A DNA stretch of 64,000 nt, taken from the NCBI RefSeq assembly GCF_035989305.1, contig NZ_CP108514.1, forward strand, positions 5,185,501 through 5,249,500, in the 5' to 3' direction. Positions 18,035 to 26,738 of this stretch are shown here, one piece after another. Made by a program: the position numbers and the translations under genes. The stretch comes from Streptomyces sp. NBC_01233. Its GTDB lineage: Bacteria > Actinomycetota > Actinomycetes > Streptomycetales > Streptomycetaceae. The notes beneath the pieces are model-generated. The model was not told the origin of the DNA. It ran no database searches and saw only the letters and a list, made by a program, of their open reading frames with translations. Position 1 is the stretch's first letter. Each line of letters opens with the position of its first letter.

Positions 18035-18544
18035 ATGAGCGGTCAGGCAGCAGCACAGCAGGACATCCAGTCCCCGCACGGGGAGGGCGCGGGCGCGGTG
18101 GCGGTCCGGGCGGCGGGCGAGGCGGACCTCGACACGGCGGCCGCGCTGTTCCGGGGTTACCTCGACTTCTACGAGGTGGACCTCGAAGACCCGGAAGGCC
18201 CGCGGGCCTTCCTCGCGGAACGGATCGCGAAGGACGAGTCGCTCGTCCTGCTCGCCGAGGTCCCGGAGCTCGGGACGGTCGGCTTCGCGCAGGTCTACCG
18301 CGCCTTCTCGTCCCTCTCCCTGAGCACCGCCTGGGTGCTCAACGACCTCTACGTCGCCCCTGCCGGCCGCCGCACCGGCGCCGGCCGGGCGCTGCTGCGC
18401 GAGGTGCTGCGCCGGGCCCGCGAGGCCGGGGTGTCCGGCGTGCAGCTGGAGACCGCGTACGACAACACCGTCGCGCAGGGGCTCTACGAGGCGGAGGGCT
18501 TCGTCCGCGAGGAGTTCCACGTGTACTTCCACGACCTGGGCTGA
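18035..18544 (+). CDS. GNAT-family N-acetyltransferase
   Basis: The 169-residue product has the GNAT acetyl-CoA site in LYVAPAGRRTGAGRALLREV (the Q/R-x-x-G-x-G/A loop) and the closing helix in AQGLYEAEGFVREEFHVYF. The start ATG at 18035 has a GGGAG site; sequence upstream of it is not conserved in character. The acceptor cannot be predicted. It stands alone between the serine hydrolase and the sigma factor genes. Confidence 0.88.
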   Translation: MSGQAAAQQDIQSPHGEGAGAVAVRAAGEADLDTAAALFRGYLDFYEVDLEDPEGPRAFLAERIAKDESLVLLAEVPELGTVGFAQVYRAFSSLSLSTAWVLNDLYVAPAGRRTGAGRALLREVLRRAREAGVSGVQLETAYDNTVAQGLYEAEGFVREEFHVYFHDLG

Positions 18545-18621
18545 CCAACTCCGGTCGGGGGATGAAACATTGCCGCACCGCCGTCGCGTCAATGGAGTGA
18601 GACGGACGCGAGGGAGAGCAC

Positions 18622-19140
18622 ATGGCGCAGGGCCGCAGAGACGGGTTCCGTGAGTTCGCGGCGGGCCGGTCGGGCCACCTGTACCGGTCGGCATGTCTGC
18701 TGGCGAGCGGGGACACCCACCTCGCGGAGGACCTGGTGCAGGAGACCCTGGGCCGGATGTACCTGCGCTGGGGGCGGATCTCCCGCATCGACAATCCGGC
18801 GGCCTACGCGCAGACGGTGCTGGTGCGGGCCTTCCTCACGCACCAGCGCCGCCGGTCTGCGGGGGAGCGCCCGGTCGGGGAGTTCCCCGACTCGGGCGCG
18901 CCGGCCGTGGCCGGCGGCGCCGACCCGGAGCTGCGGCTGACGCTGCTGCAGGCACTGGGGCGGCTTGCGCCCAAGGACCGGGCGGTGCTGGTGCTGCGCT
19001 ACTGGGAGGACCGGAGCGTCGAGGAGACCGCCGACGCGATGAACTCCAGCTCGGCGGCGGTCCGTACCCGGACCTCGCGGGCGCTGGCGCGGCTGCGGGA
19101 GCAACTGGGCGGGAGCCTGGCCGCGTTCGCCGATCTCTGA
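18622..19140 (+). CDS. SigE-family ECF RNA polymerase sigma factor
   Basis: The 172-residue product has sigma region 2 (YRSACLLASGDTHLAEDLVQ, then TLGRMYLRWGRI) and region 4 (LAPKDRAVLVLRYWEDRSVE, then SSAAVRTRTSRALARLRE), with a short linker. This is the SigE70-type layout common in Streptomyces. A membrane protein gene follows in the same direction and is likely its cotranscribed regulator. The start ATG has a GGGAGAG ribosome site. Confidence 0.9.
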   Translation: MAQGRRDGFREFAAGRSGHLYRSACLLASGDTHLAEDLVQETLGRMYLRWGRISRIDNPAAYAQTVLVRAFLTHQRRRSAGERPVGEFPDSGAPAVAGGADPELRLTLLQALGRLAPKDRAVLVLRYWEDRSVEETADAMNSSSAAVRTRTSRALARLREQLGGSLAAFADL

Positions 19141-19167
19141 GGGGGGCGGACGGGCCCGGTCGGGCCT

Positions 19168-19225
19168 GATCTGATCCGGTCCGGTCCGGTCAGATTCGGT
19201 CAGATCCGGTCCGGTTTCGTCCGGG
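19168..19225 (+). repeat. Short CCGGT / CAGATYCGGT direct repeats
   Basis: Between the sigma factor and membrane protein genes, CAGATTCGGT (19191-19200) and CAGATCCGGT (19201-19210) are in tandem, surrounded by iterated CCGGT. This may reflect replication slippage or a regulatory spacer; no function is shown. Confidence 0.5.
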
Positions 19226-19287
19226 CGGTTCTTTCGCGTTCCTTCTCTTTCCTCACCCCACCCTTGAAACGGAAGGTCTGCTTCCCC

Positions 19288-20544
19288 ATGCCCTTTGAAG
19301 ATGACCTCGGCGCAGCCCTCCGGCGTGCGGGGGACGGTTTCACGGCCGACCGGGACGCCCTCGTGGACGCCGGCGAGCAGCGCGGCCGACGGCTGGTGGC
19401 ACGTCGCCGCCAGGCCGCTGCGGCCGGCGGATCCGTGCTGGCCCTGGCCCTGATCGCAACGGCGGGCGCCTACTCCGGCGGCCTGCTCGACGGCACCGGA
19501 GGGGCCAGTGCGGTCAACGTCGCGGCGCCGCCGACCCCGCCCGGCGGCGACAAGGGTCCGCTGGCCGGCTCCGGCGCCGTCACCGCGGAGCAGATGATCG
19601 CGAACCTGCGGGCGCTCCTGCCCGGCGGGCAGCTGACCGAGCCCGTGGGGCGGGGCTCGGACGACCAGGTGCCGTTGGCCTCTGGCGTGTACGACGACGG
19701 GAAGGGCAGGGCGGCCGTCAGTATCGGCCTCAGCCGGGTGGACCCGGACGGAAGCCAGGCCCGCACGATGACCGAGTGCGGGGACAAGAACCAGCAGGAG
19801 TACGACTACTGCCTGACCGAGCAGCTGGCGGACGGTTCCAGGCTGCTGCTCTTCAAGGGGTACGAGTACCCCGACCGGCGGGAGGACACCAAGGTCTGGC
19901 GGGCCGTGCTCGCGACCCGGCAGGGCTTCATGGTCGAGCTGTCCGAGTGGAACGCCCCCGCCGAGAAGGGCGTCCCCGTTTCGCGGAGCAACCCGCCGCT
20001 GACTACGGACCAGTTGAAGACCGTGGTCACCTCGGCCGTCTGGCAGCCGGCGCTGAACGACCTGCCGGCGCCCGAGCCCGACCCGGAGCCGTCGGCCCGC
20101 CCCGGGTCGTCGACCGCCCTGCGGGACCAGGAGGCCGCGGTGGCACTGGAAGACCTGGCGGCAGGGATCGGGATCGAGATCCCGATCATCTCCAAGGGCG
20201 GGGAGGGCGATTACGGCTACATCGTGTTCGACGACGGCAAGGGCAAGTCCGTGGTCCGGCTCAACGTGAGCAAGGACCAGGACGTCTCCGGCTTCCCGGG
20301 CCTCAATCAGCCCCCGCTGCCCGACGGCACCTTGGTGCACGTCAAGCAGGGCCCCGCCGAGAAGGGCAAGGGCGTGATCGAATGGACGGTGGACACGCTG
20401 CGCACGGACGGGCTGCGCGTGGTGGTCTCCGCCTTCAACACCGCCAATCAGAACGGCACGGCCACCCGCGAGCAGCCCGCGCTGACACTGGACCAGCTGA
20501 AGGAGATCGCGCTCGCCCCGGGGTGGAACCGGACCCGGAACTAG
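19288..20544 (+). CDS. Membrane protein paired with the ECF sigma factor
   Basis: The 418-residue product begins MPFEDDLGAALRRAGDGFTA, a cytoplasmic segment typical of proteins encoded after SigE70 factors, then one membrane helix (GGSVLALALIATAGAYSGGL) and a long extracellular domain with two similar halves ending LTTDQLKTVVTSAVWQPA and LTLDQLKEIALAPGW. The position suggests an anti-sigma or sensor role, but no zinc-anti-sigma motif is present. The start at 19288 was chosen over an in-frame ATG at 19264 because it lies ten bases after GGAAGG. Confidence 0.85.
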   Translation: MPFEDDLGAALRRAGDGFTADRDALVDAGEQRGRRLVARRRQAAAAGGSVLALALIATAGAYSGGLLDGTGGASAVNVAAPPTPPGGDKGPLAGSGAVTAEQMIANLRALLPGGQLTEPVGRGSDDQVPLASGVYDDGKGRAAVSIGLSRVDPDGSQARTMTECGDKNQQEYDYCLTEQLADGSRLLLFKGYEYPDRREDTKVWRAVLATRQGFMVELSEWNAPAEKGVPVSRSNPPLTTDQLKTVVTSAVWQPALNDLPAPEPDPEPSARPGSSTALRDQEAAVALEDLAAGIGIEIPIISKGGEGDYGYIVFDDGKGKSVVRLNVSKDQDVSGFPGLNQPPLPDGTLVHVKQGPAEKGKGVIEWTVDTLRTDGLRVVVSAFNTANQNGTATREQPALTLDQLKEIALAPGWNRTRN

Positions 20545-20579
20545 GTCGAAGGAGAGGACCCGGCCGCTGCGACCGGCCT

Positions 20580-22273
20580 CTATTTGGCGTCGGCGTAGCA
20601 CTCCACGACCGCCGTGGTGAACGGGAACCGGACCGGGGTGTCGCCGAAGGCGATCCGGCCGGCCCGGTCGCCGGCGGCGCGGATCGCCTCCACGACGGCC
20701 TCGGCCTCCTCCGCGGGGCAGTGCACGATCACCTCGTCGTGCTGGAAGAACACCAGCTCGGCCCGCATCCCGGCGGTCGCCTGCCGCAGGGCCGCGAGCA
20801 GCAGCAGGGCCCAGTCGGCGGCGCTGCCCTGGACCACGAAGTTACGGGTGAACCGGCCGCGGGCCCGGTGGTTGGTGGAGGCGTAGCTCGGGGTCCAGCC
20901 GTCGCCGTCGCCGTCCTGCGGGATCCCGGCCTCGCCCTCGCCCGGGTCGCCGTCCCCGTCCGCGTCGCGGGCGGAGACGGGCGGCGGGCAGGTGCGGCCG
21001 AGCCAGGTCCGTACGAGCCGGCCCTCCTCGCCGGCCTTGGCCGCGTCGTCCACGTACGCCACGGCCCGGGGGAAACGGCGGCGGAGCGCGGCCAGGTTCT
21101 TCAGGCCGTCCCCCGAGGTCTGGCCGTAGACGGCGCCGAGGACGGCGATCTTGGCCTTGTCCCGGTCGCCGGAGAAGCCCTGGCGGGAGACGGCGGTGTA
21201 GAGGTCCTCCGGGCGCCCGGCCACCTCCATGAAGGCGGGGTCGCGGGAGATCGCGGCCAGCACGCGCGGTTCCATCTGGTCGGCGTCGGCCACGACGAGC
21301 CGCCAGCCGGGGTCGGCGACCACGGCCCGGCGGATCACCTTGGGGATCTGCAGGGCCCCGCCGCCGTTGGTGACCCAGCGGCCGGTCAGGGTGCCGCCGG
21401 GGATGAACTCCGGGCGGAAGCGGCCGTCGTGGACCCAGTCCGCGAGCCAGCCCCAGCCGTGGGCGGTGTAGATCCGGTACAGCTTCTTGTAGGCGAGCAA
21501 CGGCTCCACGGCGGGGTGGTCCAGCTCCTGGATCTCCCAGCGGCGGGTGGACTTGAGCTTGAACCCGGCCTCGGCGAAGGCCTTGATGACGTCGGCCGGC
21601 AGCTCGGGGCGCACGCGTCGGCCGAAGGCGGCCGAGACGCGGTCGGCCAGCTCGGCGAGGCGCCGGGGCTCCCCGCCGCCCGCGTACCGCTCGCCGAGCA
21701 GTTCGGTCAGCAGGGCGCGGTGCACGTCGGCCCGCCAGGGCAGGCCCGCGCGGTTCATCTCGGCGGCGACGAGGAAGGCCGCGGACTCGGCGGCGGTGAG
21801 CAGCCGCATCCGGTCGGGGTGGGCGGTGGCCGCGAGTCGTTTCGCCTGGTCGGCGTGGACGGCGAGGAGGGCGTCCAGGGGGAGGGGGGTCGGCTGCGGG
21901 TCGAAGAGGGAGTCCTGGGCGCGGGGCTCCGCGGCGCGCGGGCGTGGATCGGGCGGTACGGGGGCGTTGGTGAGCCGGGCCCAGGCGGCCGCCGCCGAGC
22001 GGGGCTCGCCGAAGCGGCCCTCGTGGCCGAGGAGCAGCAGCTCGGCGTCCTCGATGTCGTGGCACCGCTCGACGCGGGCGCCGGCCGCGAGCAGGCGGGG
22101 GTACACGGCGGCGGTGGACCGCCAGACCCAGCGGGTGCCGGGTGGGGCGGAGCGGACCGCGTCGGCGGGGTCGCGGACGCGGAGCCGGACGCCGCCCGTG
22201 GGGGGTACGGGGTGGCGTGCCACCAGCCGTCGGCGTCCTCGGCGAGGGCCCAGCGGGGGGTGCGGTCGCTCAT
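20580..22273 (-). pseudogene. Family A DNA polymerase (3'-5' exonuclease/polymerase type), frameshifted near the N-terminus
   Basis: The protein starts MSDRTPRWALAEDADGWW. A run of six G at 22200-22205 (plus strand) is one base too short: adding one base joins PYPPTGGVRLRVRDP in frame and gives 564 residues. Polymerase motif A is VVADADQMEPRVLA, the O-helix is RDKAKIAVLGAVYGQ and motif C is FFQHDEVIVHC. There is no 5'-nuclease domain; the N-terminal part matches a degenerate 3'-5' exonuclease region. Such PolA-like proteins occur in addition to the main PolA in Streptomyces. A homopolymer indel is often a sequencing error, so the gene may be intact in the cell. Confidence 0.85.
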
Positions 22274-22329
22274 GGGTGCGAGTGTCCCACCGGGGTCTGA
22301 CAGGGGTGGGCCGCCGGGCCGGGCGGACG

Positions 22330-22550
22330 GCGCGCCGTTGCGGGGGCTCCGCCCCGGAGCCCGCGCCTCGAACGCCGGCGGGGGTGGAGGCGGTGCGGCG
22401 GGGCTGGAGGTGGTGCGGTGGGGTGAAAGATCGGGGCTCCGCCCCGGGCCCCGTGCCTCGAACGCCGGCGGGGCTGGAGTGGTGTGGAGGTTGCAGGAAG
22501 ATCGGGCCCCGGGCCCCGTGCTTCGAGCGCCAGGAGGGCTGAGGGTGGGG
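22330..22550. repeat. GC-rich palindromic intergenic repeats, three copies
   Basis: Blocks containing GGGGCTCCGCCCCGG and CCTCGAACGCCGGCGGGG recur at about 22340-22385, 22434-22475 and 22500-22535. The same family appears at 23750-23830, 35100-35200, 36990-37080 and 37735-37800. They fill the space between the polymerase and DUF2786 genes. Confidence 0.7.
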
Positions 22551-22569
22551 ACATGCCAAGCTGGGAGGT

Positions 22570-23748
22570 GTGAGAGACCTTGCCGAGACCGTTGACCGGG
22601 CCTTTGCCGCCGCCCTCTATGCCCAGGACGATGCCGGGCTGGACACCGGGGCCTCGTTGCTCGTTGCCGATCAGGCGCGGTGGGGCGGGGTCGGGCGGGA
22701 GTTGCTGGCGCGCGGGGAGGCGTACGTACGGCAGGGGTGGGAGCGCGGGTGGCAGCCGGCCGATGTGCTGCGGCTGGTCCGGCGGGACCTCGACGAGCGG
22801 CACCTGCGGATCACCGGGGACCTGATCGCCGCCGAGGCGCGCCGCTACGCCCGGCTTCCCGAGCGGTGGACCGACGCCGAGGTCTGGTGGACGGGCGACG
22901 ACACGTACGCCGAACAGCTCGCGCAGAGGGAACGGGCGGACCGGTTCACGCTGGCCACCGCCTTCCTGGAGGTGCTGCGGCTGCTGATCCGGCTGCCCTC
23001 CATCGAACCGGTGGGTCCGGTTCCCGGCGACCCGGCCGCCGACGCCCTGGAGCACGCGCACATCGAGCCGCGCATGCTGGGACGGATCCGGGCGCTGCTC
23101 GCCAAGGCCGAGGCGACCACCTTCCCGGAGGAGGCGGAGGCGCTCAGCGCCAAGGCCCAGGAGTTGATGGCACGGCACACCGTGGACGAGGCGCTGCTGG
23201 CCGCGCGCGGCGGCGCTCCGGCGCAGGTGCCGGGGGCCTGCCGGATCGGGGTCGAGCCGCCGTACGAGGAGGCCAAGGCGGTGCTGCTCGACGCGGTGGC
23301 CACCGCCAACCGCTGCCGGGCGGTGTGGAACAGCGGCTTCGAGTTCTCCACGGTGGTCGGCTTCGAGAGCGACCTGGAGGCGGTCGAGCTGCTCTACACC
23401 TCGCTGCTCGTCCAGGGCACGGCGGCGATGACCCGCGCCGAGGCCGCGCAGCGTTCGGGCGGACGCAAACGGACGAAGACCTTCAGGCAGTCCTTCCTGC
23501 TGGCCTACGCGAGCAGGCTCGGCCACCGGCTCGCCGAGACGGCCGAGCACACGGCCACGGAGGCCCCCGACAACCTGCCTGCGCTGGTGGCCCGCGATGT
23601 CGCCGTCACCTCGCGGGCGGACGAGATGTTCCCGCGCACCACGACCACCCGGCTGCGCGGAGCCACCGACCACGCGGGCTGGGAGGACGGCACGGCCGCC
23701 GCCGACGCCGCCCACGTGGGGGGCCGACGCAAGCCGCTCCCGCGGTAG
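22570..23748 (+). CDS. DUF2786-containing protein
   Basis: The 392-residue soluble protein starts at a GTG (22570). The central segment MLGRIRALLAKAEATTFPEE, followed by AEALSAKAQELMARHTVDEA, is the DUF2786 signature. A second block (SDLEAVELLYTSLLVQGTAA and KTFRQSFLLAYASRLGHRL) matches the C-terminal domain that goes with it. Function is unknown; some relatives lie in phage or plasmid contexts. The neighbours give no operon context because both sides are repeat-filled. Confidence 0.85.
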   Translation: MRDLAETVDRAFAAALYAQDDAGLDTGASLLVADQARWGGVGRELLARGEAYVRQGWERGWQPADVLRLVRRDLDERHLRITGDLIAAEARRYARLPERWTDAEVWWTGDDTYAEQLAQRERADRFTLATAFLEVLRLLIRLPSIEPVGPVPGDPAADALEHAHIEPRMLGRIRALLAKAEATTFPEEAEALSAKAQELMARHTVDEALLAARGGAPAQVPGACRIGVEPPYEEAKAVLLDAVATANRCRAVWNSGFEFSTVVGFESDLEAVELLYTSLLVQGTAAMTRAEAAQRSGGRKRTKTFRQSFLLAYASRLGHRLAETAEHTATEAPDNLPALVARDVAVTSRADEMFPRTTTTRLRGATDHAGWEDGTAAADAAHVGGRRKPLPR

Positions 23749-23749
23749 C

Positions 23750-24065
23750 CGGGGCTCCGCCCCGGACCCTCACCCGGACTCCGTCCGGCGGCCCCCCGCG
23801 CCTCAATCGCCGGCGAGGCCGGGCTGTGCAGCGGCCCCGCGACCCCCGGCCCCGCGACCCCCGGCCCCGCGGCCCCCGGCCCCGCGACCGGCGGGTCTCC
23901 GCGACCGGCGGGTCTCCGCGGGTCTCCGCGGTCCCCGCGGCTCGAAGACCGGGTCGGAGCCCCCGGCAGCGGCCCCGCACCCCGGGGGTCCACGGCCCCC
24001 GCGCCCCCACGGCTCGAAGACCGGGGTGGAGCCCCGGCAGGGGTGCCGCAGCCGGAACGCGTATC
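23750..24065. repeat. GC-rich palindromic and short tandem repeats
   Basis: After one palindromic intergenic repeat (23750-23830), a 15-bp unit CCCCGCGACCCCCGG is iterated from about 23835 to 23890, then CGACCGGCGGGTCTCCG is repeated to about 23940. A GCTCGAAGACCGGG block occurs twice (about 23940 and 24010). No gene is visible here. Confidence 0.6.
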
Positions 24066-24074
24066 ACCGGGCGA

Positions 24075-24461
24075 ACCGGGGCGAAACGGCCGCTGGCCGC
24101 CTGGCGCGAGGCGGTGGGCCGGGCCGCGGGGGAGCCGGTGCGCCACCGGGGGCTGTCCCGCGCCGCCGCCGAGCAGGCGGGCGACGCCCTGGCCGCGCTG
24201 GGCCGGGGCGCGATGCTCCTGGGGGCCCACCTCCCGGACCGCGGGCACGATCCGGTGCCGGGTGCGGCGGCCCTGGCCCGGGCACTGAGCAGCGCGACCG
24301 AGGCGGGCGCCAAGGCGGTGCGGGAGCGCCGCGTACCGGAGTGGGAGGGGGGCAGGGCGGTGCTGGCGGACCGGGACGCCCCGGAGCCGGGGGTGCTGCG
24401 GGGGGCCGCCGAACAGCTGCTGGACTCGCTGGACGAGGTGTCCGAGGCCCTTCGGCCGTGA
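24075..24461 (+). pseudogene. C-terminal remnant, possibly of a FUSC-type membrane protein
   Basis: The frame ending at 24461 reads AAEQAGDALAALGRGAMLLG, PGAAALARALSSATEAGAKA and RGAAEQLLDSLDEVSEALRP, which is soluble, helical and protein-like. It resembles the cytoplasmic tail of aromatic-acid exporter (FUSC) proteins. No start codon with a ribosome site and no membrane part precede it; the upstream sequence is repeat DNA. It is most likely a deletion remnant. Confidence 0.35.
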
Positions 24462-24497
24462 GGGCGGACCTGTCTGTGATCAAGGGACCACCCCGCG

Positions 24498-24507
24498 TGC
24501 ACGTGCA
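24498..24507. promoter_or_regulatory. TGCACGTGCA palindrome, site 1, upstream of the DUF397 gene
   Basis: The ten-base palindrome is part of a 20-base stretch, GCGTGCACGTGCATCTGCCC, that is repeated exactly (on the other strand) at site 3. It lies 74 bases before the DUF397 start and is a candidate operator for the neighbouring XRE regulator. Confidence 0.55.
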
Positions 24508-24580
24508 TCTGCCCGTGCAGCCGCCTATGAACACAGCTATGATCCGGAGGAGTTGACATCTGCACTATCGGGGGCTTCCT

Positions 24581-24826
24581 GTGGACCACGCGTACAACGG
24601 GATGGCAGCCGCAGAACTCGCTTCCTTGTTTGAGCTGACGTGGCAGAAGAGCAGACACAGCAACTCGCAGGGTTCCTGCGTGGAGTTCGCGAAGCTGCCC
24701 GGAGGCGACGTCGCCATGCGCAACTCGCGCTTTCCGGACGGACCGGCACTCGTCTACACGCCGGCCGAGATAGAGGCCCTGCTCCTGGGCGTCAAGGACG
24801 GCGAGTTCGATCACTTGATCGGCTGA
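24581..24826 (+). CDS. DUF397 protein
   Basis: The 81-residue protein starts at a GTG and carries the DUF397 core: WQKSRHSNSQGSCVEFAKL, VAMRNSRFPDGPALVYTPAE and an end in VKDGEFDHL. DUF397 proteins are small partners of Scr1/WhiJ-type XRE regulators and often behave as antagonists or toxin-like components of that pair. Here the XRE gene and an ATPase gene lie within 1 kb. A palindrome shared with those genes is upstream. Confidence 0.9.
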   Translation: MDHAYNGMAAAELASLFELTWQKSRHSNSQGSCVEFAKLPGGDVAMRNSRFPDGPALVYTPAEIEALLLGVKDGEFDHLIG

Positions 24827-24850
24827 CGGAACGGCGCACCCATCAAGCCA

Positions 24851-24860
24851 TGCACGTGCA
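24851..24860. promoter_or_regulatory. TGCACGTGCA palindrome, site 2
   Basis: The core palindrome recurs between the DUF397 stop and the terminator, without the extended flank found at sites 1 and 3. Confidence 0.4.
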
Positions 24861-24897
24861 CTGGCCGGGACCGATCGCAGTGATCGGTCCCGGCCAG
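24861..24897. terminator. Bidirectional terminator between DUF397 and ATPase genes
   Basis: CTGGCCGGGACCGATC (24861-24876) pairs perfectly with GATCGGTCCCGGCCAG (24882-24897), with a five-base loop, between two convergent genes. Confidence 0.85.
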
Positions 24898-24920
24898 TTG
24901 TCTTGATCTTCGCTCTTGCG

Positions 24921-25430
24921 TCAGTCCTGGAGCAGGAACAGCGCCCAGACCACCTTGCCGGTGAGGCGCCCCGCGAGCGGGTGCCAGCCCCAGCTGTCGC
25001 TGTACGAATCCACCAGGAACAGCCCGCGCCCGGACTCCAGGTCGAAGTTCTCCTCCGTGCGCTCCGGTGAGAAGGCCCCGCCGGGCCGGTCCTCGCTGGG
25101 ATCGCGCACCGCGCACACCAACCGGGTGCTCCACCGCATCAGGTGCAGGCGTACCGGCGGCTCCGGCTCGGCGTCCGGGCCCCGCGAATCCTCGGGCAGG
25201 GCATGGCGCAACGCGTTGGTGACGAGCTCGGAGACGACCAGGGCCACATCGTCGAAGCGGTCGTCGAGGCCCCACTGGGAGAGCGTCGACCGGGTGAAAG
25301 TGCGTGCGCCCCGCACCGCGTCGAACCGGGCGGGCAGAGCGCAGGAGGCGGACCCGGAGACAGCCGTGGGGTCGACCGGGGGAAGCCCCTGCCGTAACGG
25401 CTCGAGCATGGTCGATCCATTCGTCCCCAT
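24921..25430 (-). CDS. HATPase_c anti-sigma-like kinase
   Basis: The 169-residue product starts at the ATG at 25430 behind GGGAG. It has the GHKL ATPase boxes of the RsbW/SpoIIAB-like group: N box in LVVSELVTNALRHALP and G box in ESGRGLFLVDSYSDSWGW. In Streptomyces such proteins are the usual third member of XRE/DUF397 loci. It is transcribed away from the XRE gene, with a palindrome between them. Whether it is a kinase of an anti-anti-sigma factor is not shown. Confidence 0.88.
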   Translation of the reverse strand: MGTNGSTMLEPLRQGLPPVDPTAVSGSASCALPARFDAVRGARTFTRSTLSQWGLDDRFDDVALVVSELVTNALRHALPEDSRGPDAEPEPPVRLHLMRWSTRLVCAVRDPSEDRPGGAFSPERTEENFDLESGRGLFLVDSYSDSWGWHPLAGRLTGKVVWALFLLQD

Positions 25431-25570
25431 GCGAGGCACTCCCGGGATTCGCGGACGAAGCGGCGGCTTTGTCCAAAGAGAACTGCGGGGTGGGTCCGGC
25501 GCCGGCGCGAAGAGCACGCAGGTGCGCGGGGACCATCGTTCCGAATGCGCGAGCCGGATGCAAGGGCAGA

Positions 25571-25580
25571 TGCACGTGCA
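25571..25580. promoter_or_regulatory. TGCACGTGCA palindrome, site 3, between ATPase and XRE genes
   Basis: On the minus strand the extended 20-base match to site 1 is GCGTGCACGTGCATCTGCCC, followed in both sites by KTGCA. It lies 141 bases upstream of the ATPase start and 209 bases upstream of the XRE start. Confidence 0.55.
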
Positions 25581-25788
25581 CGCGCCGGACCTGTCCCCTC
25601 ACGTGACGGTTCTTGCTCATTTCTTCCTACGCATACTTACGGACTTCTTTTCCCGGAGGCGGGATTCCGTTACAGAACGAGTACGACCCGATGCGTTTTG
25701 GTGGCAGACTGCGGGCCCTGGGGTACGGGAGCCCCGCGACGCACGCGCACACCACGCGCACGCCAATGCGATGGGGAGGGCAGTACTA

Positions 25789-26649
25789 GTGACCGCAGAA
25801 GCAAGCGGTTCTGTGGTGCGCCGCATCCTCCTGGGCTCCCAGCTCAGGCGACTCCGAGAATCCCGCGGCATCACCCGTGAGGCGGCCGGCTACTCGATCC
25901 GCGCATCCGAATCGAAGATCAGCCGCTTGGAGTTGGGAAGGGTGAGCTTCAAGGCAAGGGACGTCGAGGACCTCCTGACGCTCTACGGGGTCACGGACAC
26001 CTCCGAGCGCGAGTCCCTCCTGGGGCTGGTGCGCGAGGCCAACGCGACCGGCTGGTGGCACAGTTACGGCGACGTGCTGCCCGGGTGGTTCCAGACGTAC
26101 ATCGGCCTGGAGGGCGCCGCCTCGCTCATCCGGATCTACGAAGTCCAGTTCGTCCACGGCCTGTTGCAGACGGAGGCCTACGCCCACGCCGTCGTCAGCC
26201 GCGGCATGCCCGGTGCCGCCACCGCCGAGATCGACCGCCGCGTCGCCCTGCGCCTGGAACGGCAGAAGGTCCTCGTCTCCGAGAGCGCCCCGGTCTTCCA
26301 CGCCGTCCTCGACGAGGCCGCGCTGCGCCGCCCGTACGGCGACCGCAACGTGATGCGCGGCCAGCTGGAGCACCTCATCGAGGTCTCCCAGCGGCCCAAC
26401 GTGCAGCTCCAGGTGATGCCCTTCTCCTTCGGCGGCCACGCGGGCGAGAGCGGAGCCTTCACCCTGCTGCGCTTCCCGGAGTCGGACCTCCAGGACATCG
26501 TCTATCTGGAACAGCTCACCAGTGCCCTCTACCTCGACAAAGACGAGGAAGTGGGGCAGTACGAGCGGGCGATGGAGCGGCTCCAGGCCGACTGCCCCGA
26601 CCCCGACCGGACCAGGGATCTTCTTCGTGGCCTGCTTCAACTGTCTTGA
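25789..26649 (+). CDS. XRE-family regulator (Scr1/WhiJ-like)
   Basis: The 286-residue product starts at a GTG behind GGGGAGGG. An N-terminal helix-turn-helix (LGSQLRRLRESRGITREAAG, then ASESKISRLELGR) is followed by the DUF5753 domain that is diagnostic of this regulator family (GWWHSYGDVLPGWFQTYIGL, ALRLERQKVL, VMPFSFGGHAGESGAFTLLR). Members regulate development and antibiotic production together with a DUF397 protein. The TGCACGTGCA sites around this locus are candidates for its operator. Confidence 0.93.
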   Translation: MTAEASGSVVRRILLGSQLRRLRESRGITREAAGYSIRASESKISRLELGRVSFKARDVEDLLTLYGVTDTSERESLLGLVREANATGWWHSYGDVLPGWFQTYIGLEGAASLIRIYEVQFVHGLLQTEAYAHAVVSRGMPGAATAEIDRRVALRLERQKVLVSESAPVFHAVLDEAALRRPYGDRNVMRGQLEHLIEVSQRPNVQLQVMPFSFGGHAGESGAFTLLRFPESDLQDIVYLEQLTSALYLDKDEEVGQYERAMERLQADCPDPDRTRDLLRGLLQLS

Positions 26650-26684
26650 TTCGCACGTAGTATGACGTCTGATCAGTGCATGAT

Positions 26685-26696
26685 GACCGATCGGTC
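26685..26696. promoter_or_regulatory. GACCGATCGGTC palindrome upstream of the aldehyde dehydrogenase gene
   Basis: This perfect 12-base palindrome lies about 42 bases before the dehydrogenase start. It may bind a TetR- or GntR-like protein, but no adjacent gene encodes an obvious candidate. Confidence 0.4.
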
Positions 26697-26738
26697 TCCG
26701 GTGCAGCGCACGGGTGCGCGCTCGCAGTAAGGGATGGC

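Noticed and set aside
23835..23940. A CRISPR array, from the regular short repeats.
   Set aside because: The units are 15-17 bp, directly adjacent, and without unique spacers; no cas genes are present.
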